Shown one piece after another: positions 14,690 through 23,717 of a DNA stretch of 64,000 bases. Position 1 is the first letter of the stretch. Each line of letters starts with the position of its first letter. The DNA is from CAVYXZ01 sp965223835 (lineage in GTDB: Bacteria; Chloroflexota; Anaerolineae; Aggregatilineales; Phototrophicaceae). The notes under the pieces were generated by a model. That model saw nothing but the letters and a program-made list of their open reading frames with translations. It was not told the origin of the DNA and made no database searches. The position numbers and the translations under genes are program-made. The DNA lies in the NCBI GenBank assembly GCA_965223835.1, contig CBDCXQ010000001.1, positions 1,116,001 to 1,180,000 on the forward strand. Reading direction: 5' to 3'.

Positions 14690-16936
14690 TTAACTCTCCA
14701 ACGTGTATTCCTTGCCATCCTCGGCGATGGCGGCGAAAGTCAGGCTGTCGGCGTCGGCGTCAATCGTGACCTGCGTGCCCGCCGGTGGATTCACACGCAG
14801 CAGAAAATCAGCCAGTGGTTCGCGCACAAATCGGCGAATGATGCGTTGGAGGGGGCGTGCGCCATATTCCGGCTGGTCATTCTGGTCCATCATCCACTGC
14901 ATGGCGGCCTCGCTAAATTCCAATGTCAGCCCGCGATCCTGGGCGAGCTTGTTTTCTTTCCTGAGCATCAGCTTCAAGATTGCTGCCAGATCGTCCTCGC
15001 TGAGGGCGCTGAACATCACGACTTCGTCCAGTCGATTGAGAAGTTCAGGCCGGAACCATTCGCGGACTTCATCCATCGCTTCTTCACGGATTTCGTCAGT
15101 GATGACAGGTTCAGCGAGCATTTCTGATGCCAGGTTGCTCGTCAAGATAATCACGGTTTCGGAGAAGTTAGTGCGAGTGCCGCGCCCATCAGTCAGGCGA
15201 CCTTCTTCGATCATTTGCAGCAAAATATCCATGATGCGCGGATGGGCTTTTTCGACTTCATCAAATAGCACAATGATGTAGGGCTGCTGGCGAACCCGCT
15301 CGGTGAGTTGGCCGCCTTCTTCACTGCCGACGTAACCGGTTGGCGACCCGATGAGTCGGTTGAGGCTGCTCTCGTCTTTGAACTCGCTCATATCAAGTGG
15401 CAACATGGCATCTTCATTGCCGAACATAAATTCCGCCAATGCGCGCGCCAGTTCGGTCTTGCCAACGCCGGTTGGCCCCAGGAACAGAAAGGCACCGATG
15501 GGCCGCCGGGGATCTTTGAGGCCGACACGCGCTGTTTTGATCGCGCGACTAACTGCCAGAACCGGTTCATCCTGCCCGATGAGGCGTTCCTTGATGTGTT
15601 CGACCATGCTGGCATAGCGCACGCGTTCATCTTCGCCCAGCTTGCTCACCGGAATACCGGTCATCTGGCTGGCGGTGAGGGTAATATCTTCCGAGTCGAG
15701 GACCGAATGATCGGGAATATCGGGCTTAAACGCCAGATGTGTTTGCTTGCCCATGTTGACCATCGCCGCCGTCCGGTGCAGGAGGTGTTCGGCGCTGCGG
15801 GGCAGGGGCATGGACCCCAAATAACGCTTTGCCAATCGACTGGCGAGGGCTAACGCCGCCTCATCTATCTGAATATCATAATCCGCTTCGAGGTGAGGTT
15901 TGGCGATTTTGAGCATCTCAATCGTTTCTTCGACCGAGGGTTCGGGCACCCGTAGAAGCTGGCTATTTTCGGCGATCGTCATGACGCTGGACAGGCGGTT
16001 GTTGTATTCAACATCGGTGGTAGTGGCGATAATCACCGGGTCGTCGTCCAGGAATGCTTTCTGAATCAATGAGGTTGACTTGGTGAAGTCGGCTTTAACC
16101 GGGCCGCCAAAGAAACGATGCAGGTGTGGAATAAACAGAATGCCACCCCGCGCTTTGCTCAGTCCGGCGCGGATAGCCTTATGATCGCTGTCCAGAAGGG
16201 CGGTTTCATCCACCTGGACGAGATTACTGAGGCCATTGGGTCCCTGGCCTTCGGAGATTAACAGGCCCAGGCTGTAAGCCAGTGTGCGCTTGCCCACCCC
16301 ATCCGCGCCCAGTAGCACAATATGCCGGTTGATGGACTGCGTGAGGATGTTAATCATATCGCGTAGCAATTCTTCACGGAAATAGACCGCGCGAAAAGTC
16401 CCGGCTTTTGCGGCGGCAACCACATCCCGCGTCGTACCGCTGTCGGGCTTCGCGCCGTACTGCTGTGTATCGCTCATGATGTCAGTCAGCGCTTTGGGGG
16501 TAATGCCATGCTGCCGCAGCAAGCCGCTGGTACTCATGGAACTCTCGCTCAAGACCAGTAGCGCATGATCGGTGTCCACGCGCACTTCATCGCGAGCATT
16601 GGCTTCGCTGAGGGAGTCATCAATCAAAATAATGCTTTGGCGCGAAAGGGGCACGCTACGATTACCGGCGGCCACAAAATCGAGATTGCCATTCTGATCG
16701 CGGCGGTTTTCGCACGCCAGATGAACTTGCCGGTCCAGTTTCTGCAAATCGACGCCGCGGCTGTTGACGAAGACACTGATTAACCGGGCAGCGGCAGTTT
16801 CCTTTTGCCGGAGCAATGCCAACAGCAGTAATTCGGGCATGATGGATGATTTACGATATTCATCTTTAAGGGTCACAGCGTCATTTAAAGCGGCGTCCAG
16901 ATCTTTTGAGAGCAGGTCCGGGTTCAAGGTTCCCAT
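14690..16936 (-). CDS. Clp-type AAA+ ATPase with inactive first ATPase module
   Basis: Hsp100/Clp unfoldase of 748 residues, shorter than ClpB because no long coiled-coil middle domain is visible. Residues 1-150 resemble the Clp N domain. The first AAA module (about 200-420) is degenerate: Walker A reads GADGVGKRT, with Arg where Thr/Ser should follow Lys, and the Walker B site reads ILFIPHLH instead of ILFIDEIH. The second module is intact (GPTGVGKTELA near 485; Walker B IIVLFDEVEKAHP; later ILTSNLASE). No LGF/IGL-type ClpP loop is obvious, so a protease partner is not supported. It may be a ClpA/ClpC derivative working through one ring. It lies downstream of GH3 on the same strand with about 70 bases between. 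Confidence 0.88.
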   Translation of the reverse strand: MGTLNPDLLSKDLDAALNDAVTLKDEYRKSSIMPELLLLALLRQKETAAARLISVFVNSRGVDLQKLDRQVHLACENRRDQNGNLDFVAAGNRSVPLSRQSIILIDDSLSEANARDEVRVDTDHALLVLSESSMSTSGLLRQHGITPKALTDIMSDTQQYGAKPDSGTTRDVVAAAKAGTFRAVYFREELLRDMINILTQSINRHIVLLGADGVGKRTLAYSLGLLISEGQGPNGLSNLVQVDETALLDSDHKAIRAGLSKARGGILFIPHLHRFFGGPVKADFTKSTSLIQKAFLDDDPVIIATTTDVEYNNRLSSVMTIAENSQLLRVPEPSVEETIEMLKIAKPHLEADYDIQIDEAALALASRLAKRYLGSMPLPRSAEHLLHRTAAMVNMGKQTHLAFKPDIPDHSVLDSEDITLTASQMTGIPVSKLGEDERVRYASMVEHIKERLIGQDEPVLAVSRAIKTARVGLKDPRRPIGAFLFLGPTGVGKTELARALAEFMFGNEDAMLPLDMSEFKDESSLNRLIGSPTGYVGSEEGGQLTERVRQQPYIIVLFDEVEKAHPRIMDILLQMIEEGRLTDGRGTRTNFSETVIILTSNLASEMLAEPVITDEIREEAMDEVREWFRPELLNRLDEVVMFSALSEDDLAAILKLMLRKENKLAQDRGLTLEFSEAAMQWMMDQNDQPEYGARPLQRIIRRFVREPLADFLLRVNPPAGTQVTIDADADSLTFAAIAEDGKEYTLES

Positions 16937-17007
16937 AGCGTGTCTATCCTGTGGTCATGTTGTCTTCATTAAGTTAACCGGAAACGACTCTGGAAGCAAG
17001 AGACATA

Positions 17008-18636
17008 TTAGTCGGCGCGCGTTCCCGCCGATAAATCAGGCGACACGGTGAGCGGCAGCACGCCCTGCGCGGGGATTGCTCCGAAAAGAATGCCACAGGC
17101 TGCGGGAACCGCCGCTGGTAAAGGGCTGTAGGCCGTGAGATAAGCGGCGATAGTGGGGAATCGGGTCCAGTCATAAGCTGAGGCCAACGCTACGACGACA
17201 GTTTTTTCTGGTGGTAGGGCGCTCACGAGTGCTTGTTGGGCCTCATTGTCGTCGGCGTTTTCCGTAAACACGACGATCGTATCAACCTGGCGGGCTGCGT
17301 CCATCGCCCAGCGAATTTCTTCCAGCGTAGGGTATTGAGAAACACCTACCCAGCGAATGTTATCCCGATGCGGATCACAGGCTGATACGGTATACTGGCG
17401 GGTGCCCAGAAACACGACCGCCACCGACCGTTCGGCATGAAGCGGAATCAATTGCTGATCATCGTAAACCAGTGTAATCCCAGCATTGAAAAGTGTTTCG
17501 ATTTGTGCCTGATGGGATTCCAAATCAAGCCGGTCACTCGTAGCGGCCTCGTCCAACGGTGACCAGTCGAATAGACCATAACGTGCTTTGGTCGCCAAAA
17601 TTCGTTGGGACGACTCGGCGATTCGGGATTCCGCGATTTCGCCTGTGCGGACGGCATCAATGACCGCTTGTATCATGGCCGCCTGAGTTTCCAGGCCCAT
17701 GCCCGGTCCCATCGCGATCATATCAACCCCCGCCTGAATCGCCATTACCGCCGCTCGTTCATAACTGAACTGTCGGTCAATCGCATCCATATCCATTGCG
17801 TCGGTCAGGATCAACCCTTCATAGCCGAGTTCATCCCTGAGTATTCCAGTAACAATATTGTGCGAAAGACTCGCCGGGAGGTTTGCCTCGGGTTCGAGCG
17901 CTGGAAACCAGATATGCGCTACCATAACGGCTTCGGCATTGGCCGCCATCTGGAACGGGACGAGTTCAACTGCTGAGAGTCGCTCCCGGCTTAGCGGTAG
18001 TGTGGGTAATTCGACATGGGAATCCTGGTCCGATTCGCCGTGACCGGGAAAATGTTTGAGCGTTGCCAGGACACCGTTGGCCTGCATACCGGCAACGACA
18101 TGTTGCAGTGTGGTACCGGTCAGGTGCGGGTCGCTGCCATAAGCTCGTTGGCGGATGATCGGATTGTCGGGATTCGTTTCCAGGTCGGCAACCGGTGCCA
18201 GATTCATGTTGACACCCACTGCGCGTAACTCTTCCGCGATCAAACCGCCGTAGTTGTGGGCCAGTTGTGGGTCCTGGGTGGCGGCTACCAATATGGGGCG
18301 GGGCAGGGTTGTGAAACCTTCCAGCAGTCGTTGGACTCGACCACCCTCTTGGTCAACAGCGATGAATAAGGGCACACCATCCACTGCGGTAATGGCCTGC
18401 TGGTAACTGTTGGTTAAACGGGTGATGGCGGCGGGTGAGCCAATGTTCGAATTGAAGAGAACGATCGCGCCCGGTTGCCAGCGTTGTAGGAAGTCGCGCC
18501 CTGTTTCTGGCAGTTGCGCACCGTGAATCGTGACCATGAACATCTGCGCAACTTGCTGTTCGAGTGTCAGATTTGGCTGATGGGTTGGGGTTAACAACAC
18601 CAGCAGCAGCAGCGCAGTGCGCAATAGTCCAGCCAT
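17008..18636 (-). CDS. exported glycoside hydrolase family 3 (NagZ-like beta-N-acetylhexosaminidase)
   Basis: A 542-residue protein with a signal-peptide-like N-terminus (MAGLLRTALLLLVLLTPT). The GH3 barrel follows, with the NagZ-type segments KHFPGHG and DSHVELP, the DLETNPDNPIIRQRAYG loop and the nucleophile Asp in LTDAMDMDAI. After about residue 360 a second GH3 domain (DTIVVFTEN) is present, as in two-domain members. NagZ-type enzymes remove terminal N-acetylglucosamine, often from peptidoglycan pieces, and here the export signal suggests action outside the cell. ATG 18636 is preferred to the adjacent TTG 18639. It begins seven bases after the frameshifted response regulator, so co-transcription is likely. 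Confidence 0.9.
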   Translation of the reverse strand: MAGLLRTALLLLVLLTPTHQPNLTLEQQVAQMFMVTIHGAQLPETGRDFLQRWQPGAIVLFNSNIGSPAAITRLTNSYQQAITAVDGVPLFIAVDQEGGRVQRLLEGFTTLPRPILVAATQDPQLAHNYGGLIAEELRAVGVNMNLAPVADLETNPDNPIIRQRAYGSDPHLTGTTLQHVVAGMQANGVLATLKHFPGHGESDQDSHVELPTLPLSRERLSAVELVPFQMAANAEAVMVAHIWFPALEPEANLPASLSHNIVTGILRDELGYEGLILTDAMDMDAIDRQFSYERAAVMAIQAGVDMIAMGPGMGLETQAAMIQAVIDAVRTGEIAESRIAESSQRILATKARYGLFDWSPLDEAATSDRLDLESHQAQIETLFNAGITLVYDDQQLIPLHAERSVAVVFLGTRQYTVSACDPHRDNIRWVGVSQYPTLEEIRWAMDAARQVDTIVVFTENADDNEAQQALVSALPPEKTVVVALASAYDWTRFPTIAAYLTAYSPLPAAVPAACGILFGAIPAQGVLPLTVSPDLSAGTRAD

Positions 18637-18645
18637 CAATGCCGG

Positions 18646-19508
18646 TTAATGCTGTTGGGCCTGTTCACTCAGGCGATAACCGATGCCGCGCACATTGACG
18701 ATTAAATCCGCATCCTGTCCGGCTTGTTTCAATTTACGGCGCAGGTTGCTGACGTGCGGACGAATGACTTCGCGGGCCTCGGCTTCGTCAACAGTATAGC
18801 CCCGTACTTCCCGCACCAATTCGTGGCAGGAGACAACCCGTCCTCGATGGGCCGCCAGATAGAGCAACAAATCAAACTCGGTTGGCGTTAGATCAATGGG
18901 GCGATCGCCCACTGCGATCTGATACCGTCCGGGATAAATCGTCAGTGGCCCCAACGTCATGTTGCTATTCATGCTTTCGGCAATGGGTTGATGGTCCACA
19001 TAGGGCTGCGGTTCAGTGTCGAAATCCGAATCTTCCAGCGCTCGTGCCACCACATCGACGTCCGCCCGTGTGAGTTCACTGACATTGTTACGTATTGCAT
19101 CAAGGAGTGCCCGTCGTCGTCGCAAATTCCGTGCCCGGTCCACCCCCGCGACACGCTCGCCCGTATGTCCTGACTGGAGCTGGGTTTAATGAGATAATCG
19201 TGTGCGCCCAACCGCAGCGCTTCGACCGCAGTCCCCAGGCTGGCGTAGCCGGTCATGAGGATGACGATAGCGTCGGGGGCCTGGTCCTTAATCCGCTTCA
19301 ACAACTCAACACCGGTCAAGCCGGGCATACGAATGTCCGTCAGGATGACGTCATAGTGTTGTTTTTTCATGGAATCGAGGGCGTCTTCGCCGCTGGCCGC
19401 TTCGCTGACATTATAGCCAACCCGTTGTAAGGTTTTGCTCACTGAATAGCGGATCGCTCCTTCATCATCCACGACCAGTACGTGGGCAGTTTCGTTTGCT
19501 GAGTCCAT
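18646..19508 (-). pseudogene. OmpR-type response regulator split by a one-base frameshift
   Basis: Two adjoining frames together give one complete receiver plus winged-helix regulator. The first (from ATG 19508) holds the receiver: VLVVDDEGAIR, phospho-acceptor VILTDIRMPG, LMTGYAS and the Lys of YLIKPSSS. It loses homology at 19143-19147. The second frame continues with RARNLRRRRALLDAI and a Trans_reg_C domain (LTPTEFDLLLYLAAHRGRVV, IRPHVSNLRRKL, VRGIGYRL). The break falls at a run of five Gs on the coding strand (CCCCC on the plus strand). One extra G would restore SRGVDRAR, which fits the family. It is thus either a recent mutation or an assembly error in a homopolymer. No kinase partner is adjacent. 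Confidence 0.85.
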
Positions 19509-19699
19509 AAATCGGCCCGCCTGTTTAATTATTCCTTATATTTGAGTAGAGAACGGTCATACATTCTATATTGTCAATTTACGTTGCCTGCATAAGAACG
19601 TAAGCGCTCTGCTAGATTTAACTATACATCAATTGCGATTTAAGGGAAAGTCGATTGTTGCGAATATTGCGGTCAGCGTGTTTAACTATTCGAAATCGG

Positions 19700-21130
19700 C
19701 TAATCAGCCAAAGGCGTTTCTTCAATAAACTGAAAGTAAAGCCCGGTTTGATCGGTTTCTGTGGGCGCAAAATGTTCATTAATAACCCACTGATTTCCTA
19801 CCAGAAATGCGGCAATCTCGCCTGCAATCACTAGGAGTGGGATTTGGTCACGCTGGGCCTGGGGAACTTTATGATCAACCATCCATTTCTTGATTTTTTG
19901 CGTGTGTCCGCCTAAACCTAAAGGCGCAAAACGGTCGCCAGCCTGCCGCGTGCGCAGCACCATTGCTGGTTGGAGCGTTGCGTTAAGACGTAATTGTGGA
20001 TTGCCGCCTTCTGGTAGCGAGGTTTCACTGACAACAAATGACCAATTGCTGTCGGGTAATGGGGTTAAGCCAGGAACTTGCAGCGGTACGACTGCTCCGG
20101 GAACCAGGTGGGGCTGATTCAGGTGGGCACGTGGGGTGGATTGTTTTTCGACGATGATCTGCTCATAATCAAGCCGTAGCCACAGCTTTCCGGGGAGGGC
20201 CATTCGTTGGCCGGTTTGACCGCGGTGAGCGAACTGGGCAGCGGTTGTAATGTGGTCATAGCTAGTTGTCTCAGCACTAAGTTGACCGGTAGCCCACCAG
20301 ATGAATTGTTGTTGTAGGGCCGGGTGTAACGCTTCATATATGCCCCGGCTGAGCTGCAGGCGATTTTCGCTGCTGGTAATGTGGCCCGTAATGGCGCTGT
20401 TTAACTGCTGCTGGATATAATTCTGATTGGTGGTGGCGATTGCGGCCATTTGGCGCAGTGCCCGGTCAATTTGGGGATTGATTTGGCGCAGGTAGGGCAA
20501 TGTCTCTAAACGCAATCGGTTACGCAGCAGCCGGGTATCTTGATTGCTGGCATCAATGCGAGGCTGAAGTCCATGTTGTTGGCAGTAGTCGATCAATGTT
20601 TGGCGGGAGACGCTGAGCAGGGGGCGAATCAACGTTATCTCTGGGTAATCCGGTAAAGGTCCGCTGGGGACCATGCCAGCCAGCCCCTGAAGACCAGCCC
20701 CACGCAAGAGATGCATCAGGATCGTTTCGGCCTGGTCATCGGCATGGTGGGCAACCGCAATATGGGTTGCGCCGATGGTGTGGGCGACCCGGGCCAGGAA
20801 AGCGTAACGGACGACTCGGGCTGCTTTTTCGATCCCATCCTGGGTGTTGAGGGCTTCCGGTTTCATGGTTTCAGTCGTTACGGCAATGTCCCACTGCTGG
20901 CACAGGTCGGCGACAAAGCGTAAGTCAGCAGCGCCATCAGCTCCGCGCAAGCCATGATCGAGCGTGGCAACATGCAGTTCAATTTTGAGCGATGGCCCTA
21001 AGGCCTGCAAGACATGGAGTAATGCGAGCGAATCAGGACCACCGGAAACGCCAATAACGAGTTTCGAGTCCGGTGGTAACAGCCGCTGCTGGGTGATGAT
21101 TTGCTGTACGGTTTCTAACAAGGTCATCAT
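19700..21130 (-). CDS. tilS: tRNA(Ile)-lysidine synthase
   Basis: A 476-residue TilS that converts the wobble cytidine of tRNA-Ile(CAU) to lysidine using ATP and lysine, so that AUA is read as isoleucine. The N-terminal PP-loop motif is GVSGGPDSLALLHVLQ. It is followed by the TLDHGLRG and AVAHHADDQAETILMHLLRG segments diagnostic of TilS, then LIRPLL and the TilS C-terminal domain (RTRQAGDRFAPLGLGG, KKWMVDHKVP). It is complete and close to the usual length. Start ATG 21130 is followed by a second ATG. It is divergent from mreB with about 100 bases between, which hold the mreB promoter. Confidence 0.96.
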   Translation of the reverse strand: MMTLLETVQQIITQQRLLPPDSKLVIGVSGGPDSLALLHVLQALGPSLKIELHVATLDHGLRGADGAADLRFVADLCQQWDIAVTTETMKPEALNTQDGIEKAARVVRYAFLARVAHTIGATHIAVAHHADDQAETILMHLLRGAGLQGLAGMVPSGPLPDYPEITLIRPLLSVSRQTLIDYCQQHGLQPRIDASNQDTRLLRNRLRLETLPYLRQINPQIDRALRQMAAIATTNQNYIQQQLNSAITGHITSSENRLQLSRGIYEALHPALQQQFIWWATGQLSAETTSYDHITTAAQFAHRGQTGQRMALPGKLWLRLDYEQIIVEKQSTPRAHLNQPHLVPGAVVPLQVPGLTPLPDSNWSFVVSETSLPEGGNPQLRLNATLQPAMVLRTRQAGDRFAPLGLGGHTQKIKKWMVDHKVPQAQRDQIPLLVIAGEIAAFLVGNQWVINEHFAPTETDQTGLYFQFIEETPLAD

Positions 21131-21172
21131 AGCGGTCTATTATAAGCACTAAATCAGGGGGAGGTATGGTGC

Positions 21173-21201
21173 TTTTGATTCAACAGGCCCCATGTTATAA
21201 T
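21173..21201 (+). promoter_or_regulatory. promoter of the mreB operon
   Basis: A consensus -10 TATAAT (21196-21201) preceded by TGT (extended -10) with a weak -35-like TTTTGA (21173-21178) 17 bases upstream. Transcription would start near 21208, about 26 bases before the GTG start; AGGAG lies at 21223-21227. Confidence 0.65.
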
Positions 21202-21233
21202 GCCGCGCTGTTCAGTGCCGTTAGGAGAACCTT

Positions 21234-22295
21234 GTGCTAAGCCCACTGGATTATTTTTTAGGCTTATTCTCACTCGACATCGGCATCGACCTCGGCACAG
21301 CCAATACATTAGTCAGCGTGCGAGGGAAAGGGATTGTAATTAACGAACCCTCGTTTGTCGCTGTTGAAAAAAAATCACGCCGTCCTATTGAAGTTGGGGC
21401 GCGGGCGAAAGAGATGTGGAGCAAGCATCCTCGTGATATTCTGGTGGTACGTCCGCTGCGGGATGGTGTGATCAGCGAGTTTGAAGTCACCGAAGCCATG
21501 TTGCATCATCTCATTAGTAAGGCCCATGAACAGGCCTGGGTGCCGATCCCCCGTCCCCGTGTGGTGGTGGGTATTCCCAGCGGTGTAACCGAGGTGGAGA
21601 AGCGGGCGGTGTTTGATGCCGCCATCAGCGCTGGTGCCCGCGAAGCCTACTTGATCGAAGAACCCGTTGCTGCAGCGATCGGCGCGGGCCTGCCGGTGCA
21701 GGAAACACGGGGCAGCATGATAATTGATATTGGCGGTGGTACGACCGAGGTGGCGTTGTTTTCGCTGGGCGGCATCGTTATCAGCCGTTCCATTCGGGTG
21801 GCCGGCGATGAAATGGACGAAGATATTGTTCAGTACATGCGCACCAAACATAATCTGCTGATTGGCGAACCGACGGCTGAAAAAGTTAAGATGGATATTG
21901 GCTCGGCCCACCCACTGGCCCAGGAGCGCGTGATGCTGGTGAAGGGGCGCAATCTCGTGACCGGGTTACCCGCATCGGTTGAAGTCAGTTCGATTGAAAT
22001 TCGCGAGGCGATAGGTGGTTCGGTCGATATTCTTGTCGATACCGTCAAAGATGCCCTGGATGACACCCCGCCGGAACTGGTGGCGGATTTGATGGAAAGT
22101 GGGATCTGTATGGCCGGAGGCGGCAGCCAGCTTCAAGGCCTCACCGAGCGCATGGCGGAAGAGGTGAACATCCGCGTCTGGTTGGCGGATGATGCCATGA
22201 CCTGCGTCGCACGCGGGGCGGGACGGGTCCTCGAAGACTATAATAACCTGCGGCGTTTATTGGTCGGCCTCGAACGCGGCAGCACCCAACACTAG
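21234..22295 (+). CDS. mreB: rod-shape determining actin homologue MreB
   Basis: Bacterial actin of 353 residues that polymerises under the membrane and guides lateral wall synthesis. Actin-fold motifs are present: phosphate 1 DIGIDLGTANTLV, connect 1 EEPVAAAIGAGLPV, phosphate 2 IIDIGGGTTEVALFSLGG and the adenosine motif CMAGGGSQLQGL. Length is normal. GTG 21234 follows AGGAG by six bases. It heads mreB-mreC-mreD-mrdA in the canonical order, with a TATAAT promoter upstream and another just before mreC. Confidence 0.98.
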   Translation: MLSPLDYFLGLFSLDIGIDLGTANTLVSVRGKGIVINEPSFVAVEKKSRRPIEVGARAKEMWSKHPRDILVVRPLRDGVISEFEVTEAMLHHLISKAHEQAWVPIPRPRVVVGIPSGVTEVEKRAVFDAAISAGAREAYLIEEPVAAAIGAGLPVQETRGSMIIDIGGGTTEVALFSLGGIVISRSIRVAGDEMDEDIVQYMRTKHNLLIGEPTAEKVKMDIGSAHPLAQERVMLVKGRNLVTGLPASVEVSSIEIREAIGGSVDILVDTVKDALDDTPPELVADLMESGICMAGGGSQLQGLTERMAEEVNIRVWLADDAMTCVARGAGRVLEDYNNLRRLLVGLERGSTQH

Positions 22296-22304
22296 CTTGA
22301 AATC

Positions 22305-22313
22305 TGCTATAAT
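22305..22313 (+). promoter_or_regulatory. extended -10 promoter before mreC
   Basis: TGC directly precedes a perfect TATAAT (22308-22313); no -35 is seen at the usual distance. Only eight bases separate the -10 from the mreC ATG at 22322, so transcripts from here would be leaderless or nearly so. Confidence 0.5.
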
Positions 22314-22321
22314 GCCAACCT

Positions 22322-23176
22322 ATGGTACGTAATTGGCGCTCGAACCGCAGGGTATTTTTGTTGGTCAGCCTATTCTTCTGTTTTGGGTTAATGACCTTGA
22401 GTCAGATTGGTTTGTTATCCCCACTGGAAAGCCTGGCAAGCATTCCCTTAAACATCATTTCTGGCGCGTTTACGAATATCACCCTGTCCGTTGTCGGTGG
22501 TGTGACCGATCTGGCTGAATTGCAGGACTTGCGCCAACGAAATGCCGACCTGGAAGAAGCGCTGGCCCAATTTCAATCCGAATTGGTGGAACTACGTGAG
22601 ATCGCCAGTGACTATGAACGATTGACCGAACTGCTGGATTATACGACCACCACTGCTAATCAGGCATTTGTGACGGCGGATGTCATTAATGTTGATCAGA
22701 CCGGTCTGCGGCGGACGATCACGATTAATCGCGGTGCCCGTGATGGGCTTGACATTGGGATGCCAGTCGTGACCGGGCAGGGTTTGATCGGGCGGGTTTT
22801 GGATGTCAGTGCGAATGCGGCCCGCGTTCTGCTGATGACCGACCGTGATAGCGCCGTGAGTGCCCGCCTGCAAAGCACCCGGGTACAGGGCAGCGTGCGC
22901 GGCCAGCTTTCGGGCAATCTGCGCATGACATTGATTCCGCTAGGCGATAACCTACAGGTCGGTGATCTGGTAATTACGTCTGGATTGGGCGGGAATTTTC
23001 CGCCGGATATTGTGATTGGGGTCGTCACGAGTATTCGCCAATTCGAGTTTGAACTGTTTCAGGAAGCCGAAGTGACCAGCCTGAATAATTTTGATACGCT
23101 GGAATTTGTGCTCGTGATGACCAGTTTCGAACCGATTGATATTGGCGTTTTCGATCAGCCGGAAGATGAGGGCTAA
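22322..23176 (+). CDS. mreC: rod-shape determining protein MreC
   Basis: A 284-residue bitopic protein of the elongasome linking MreB to penicillin-binding proteins. The N-terminus is a short cytoplasmic RNWRSNRR tail then one membrane helix (about 11-35). A coiled coil follows (about 60-100, DLRQRNADLEEALAQFQSEL), then the two MreC beta domains with the hallmark TINRGARDGLDIGMPV and GLIGRVLDVSANAARVLL, ending in TSGLGGNFPPDIVIGVV. Length and order are typical. It is 26 bases after mreB and six before mreD. Confidence 0.96.
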   Translation: MVRNWRSNRRVFLLVSLFFCFGLMTLSQIGLLSPLESLASIPLNIISGAFTNITLSVVGGVTDLAELQDLRQRNADLEEALAQFQSELVELREIASDYERLTELLDYTTTTANQAFVTADVINVDQTGLRRTITINRGARDGLDIGMPVVTGQGLIGRVLDVSANAARVLLMTDRDSAVSARLQSTRVQGSVRGQLSGNLRMTLIPLGDNLQVGDLVITSGLGGNFPPDIVIGVVTSIRQFEFELFQEAEVTSLNNFDTLEFVLVMTSFEPIDIGVFDQPEDEG

Positions 23177-23182
23177 CGGGCG

Positions 23183-23689
23183 ATGGGGAGTTTTCTGGCG
23201 CTGCCGATTCTCATGCTGGCGGCAGCCGTTCAGGCCAGTGTTGTGCCACAGATTCGGTTTTGGGACGGTGCCCCCGACCTGGTGTTTTTGCTGGTCCTGG
23301 CATGGTCGGTTTATGCTCCATTGGAAGAAAGTGTGACCTGGGCACTGTTGGGCGGCATCATGCAGGATTTGCTTTCAGTTGCGCCGATTGGGTTGTCGTC
23401 GGTCGGATTAGTCATTATGGTATTTGCCGTCCATTCTTTGTCGCGCCAGTTGCACCAGGTCGGTCTCATTTGGCTGGCCGGGTTGACTCTAGCTGGGACA
23501 CTGTTCCAACAAATGCTGGTCTGGCTGCTTTTCGCCGTGTTAGACTTTACCATGAATTTCGTGGATGATTTTAGCTTCGTGATGATCCCGTCAATTATCT
23601 ATAACTTCGCGCTGATTTGGCCCGTTTATCTGTTTGTGCGCCTGATTCAACGGTTATTGGTGACGCCAGCAAGGCGCATGGTATCGTAA
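23183..23689 (+). CDS. mreD: rod-shape determining protein MreD
   Basis: A 168-residue membrane protein with about five hydrophobic helices, matching MreD in length and position. Characteristic parts are PDLVFLLVLAWSV, the GLLQDLL-like GGIMQDLLSVAPIGLSS turn and the C-terminal VYLFVRLIQRLL. MreD is a poorly conserved elongasome component, so its place between mreC and mrdA carries much of the identification. The ATG is six bases after the mreC stop. Confidence 0.92.
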   Translation: MGSFLALPILMLAAAVQASVVPQIRFWDGAPDLVFLLVLAWSVYAPLEESVTWALLGGIMQDLLSVAPIGLSSVGLVIMVFAVHSLSRQLHQVGLIWLAGLTLAGTLFQQMLVWLLFAVLDFTMNFVDDFSFVMIPSIIYNFALIWPVYLFVRLIQRLLVTPARRMVS

Positions 23690-23717
23690 TTTTGCTGTTA
23701 GTTTCGGAGTAGCTTTT

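Noticed and set aside
18969..19508. Programmed ribosomal frameshift in the response regulator
   Set aside because: There is no slippery heptamer of the known kinds and no downstream stem close to the G run; a simple one-base loss explains it better.
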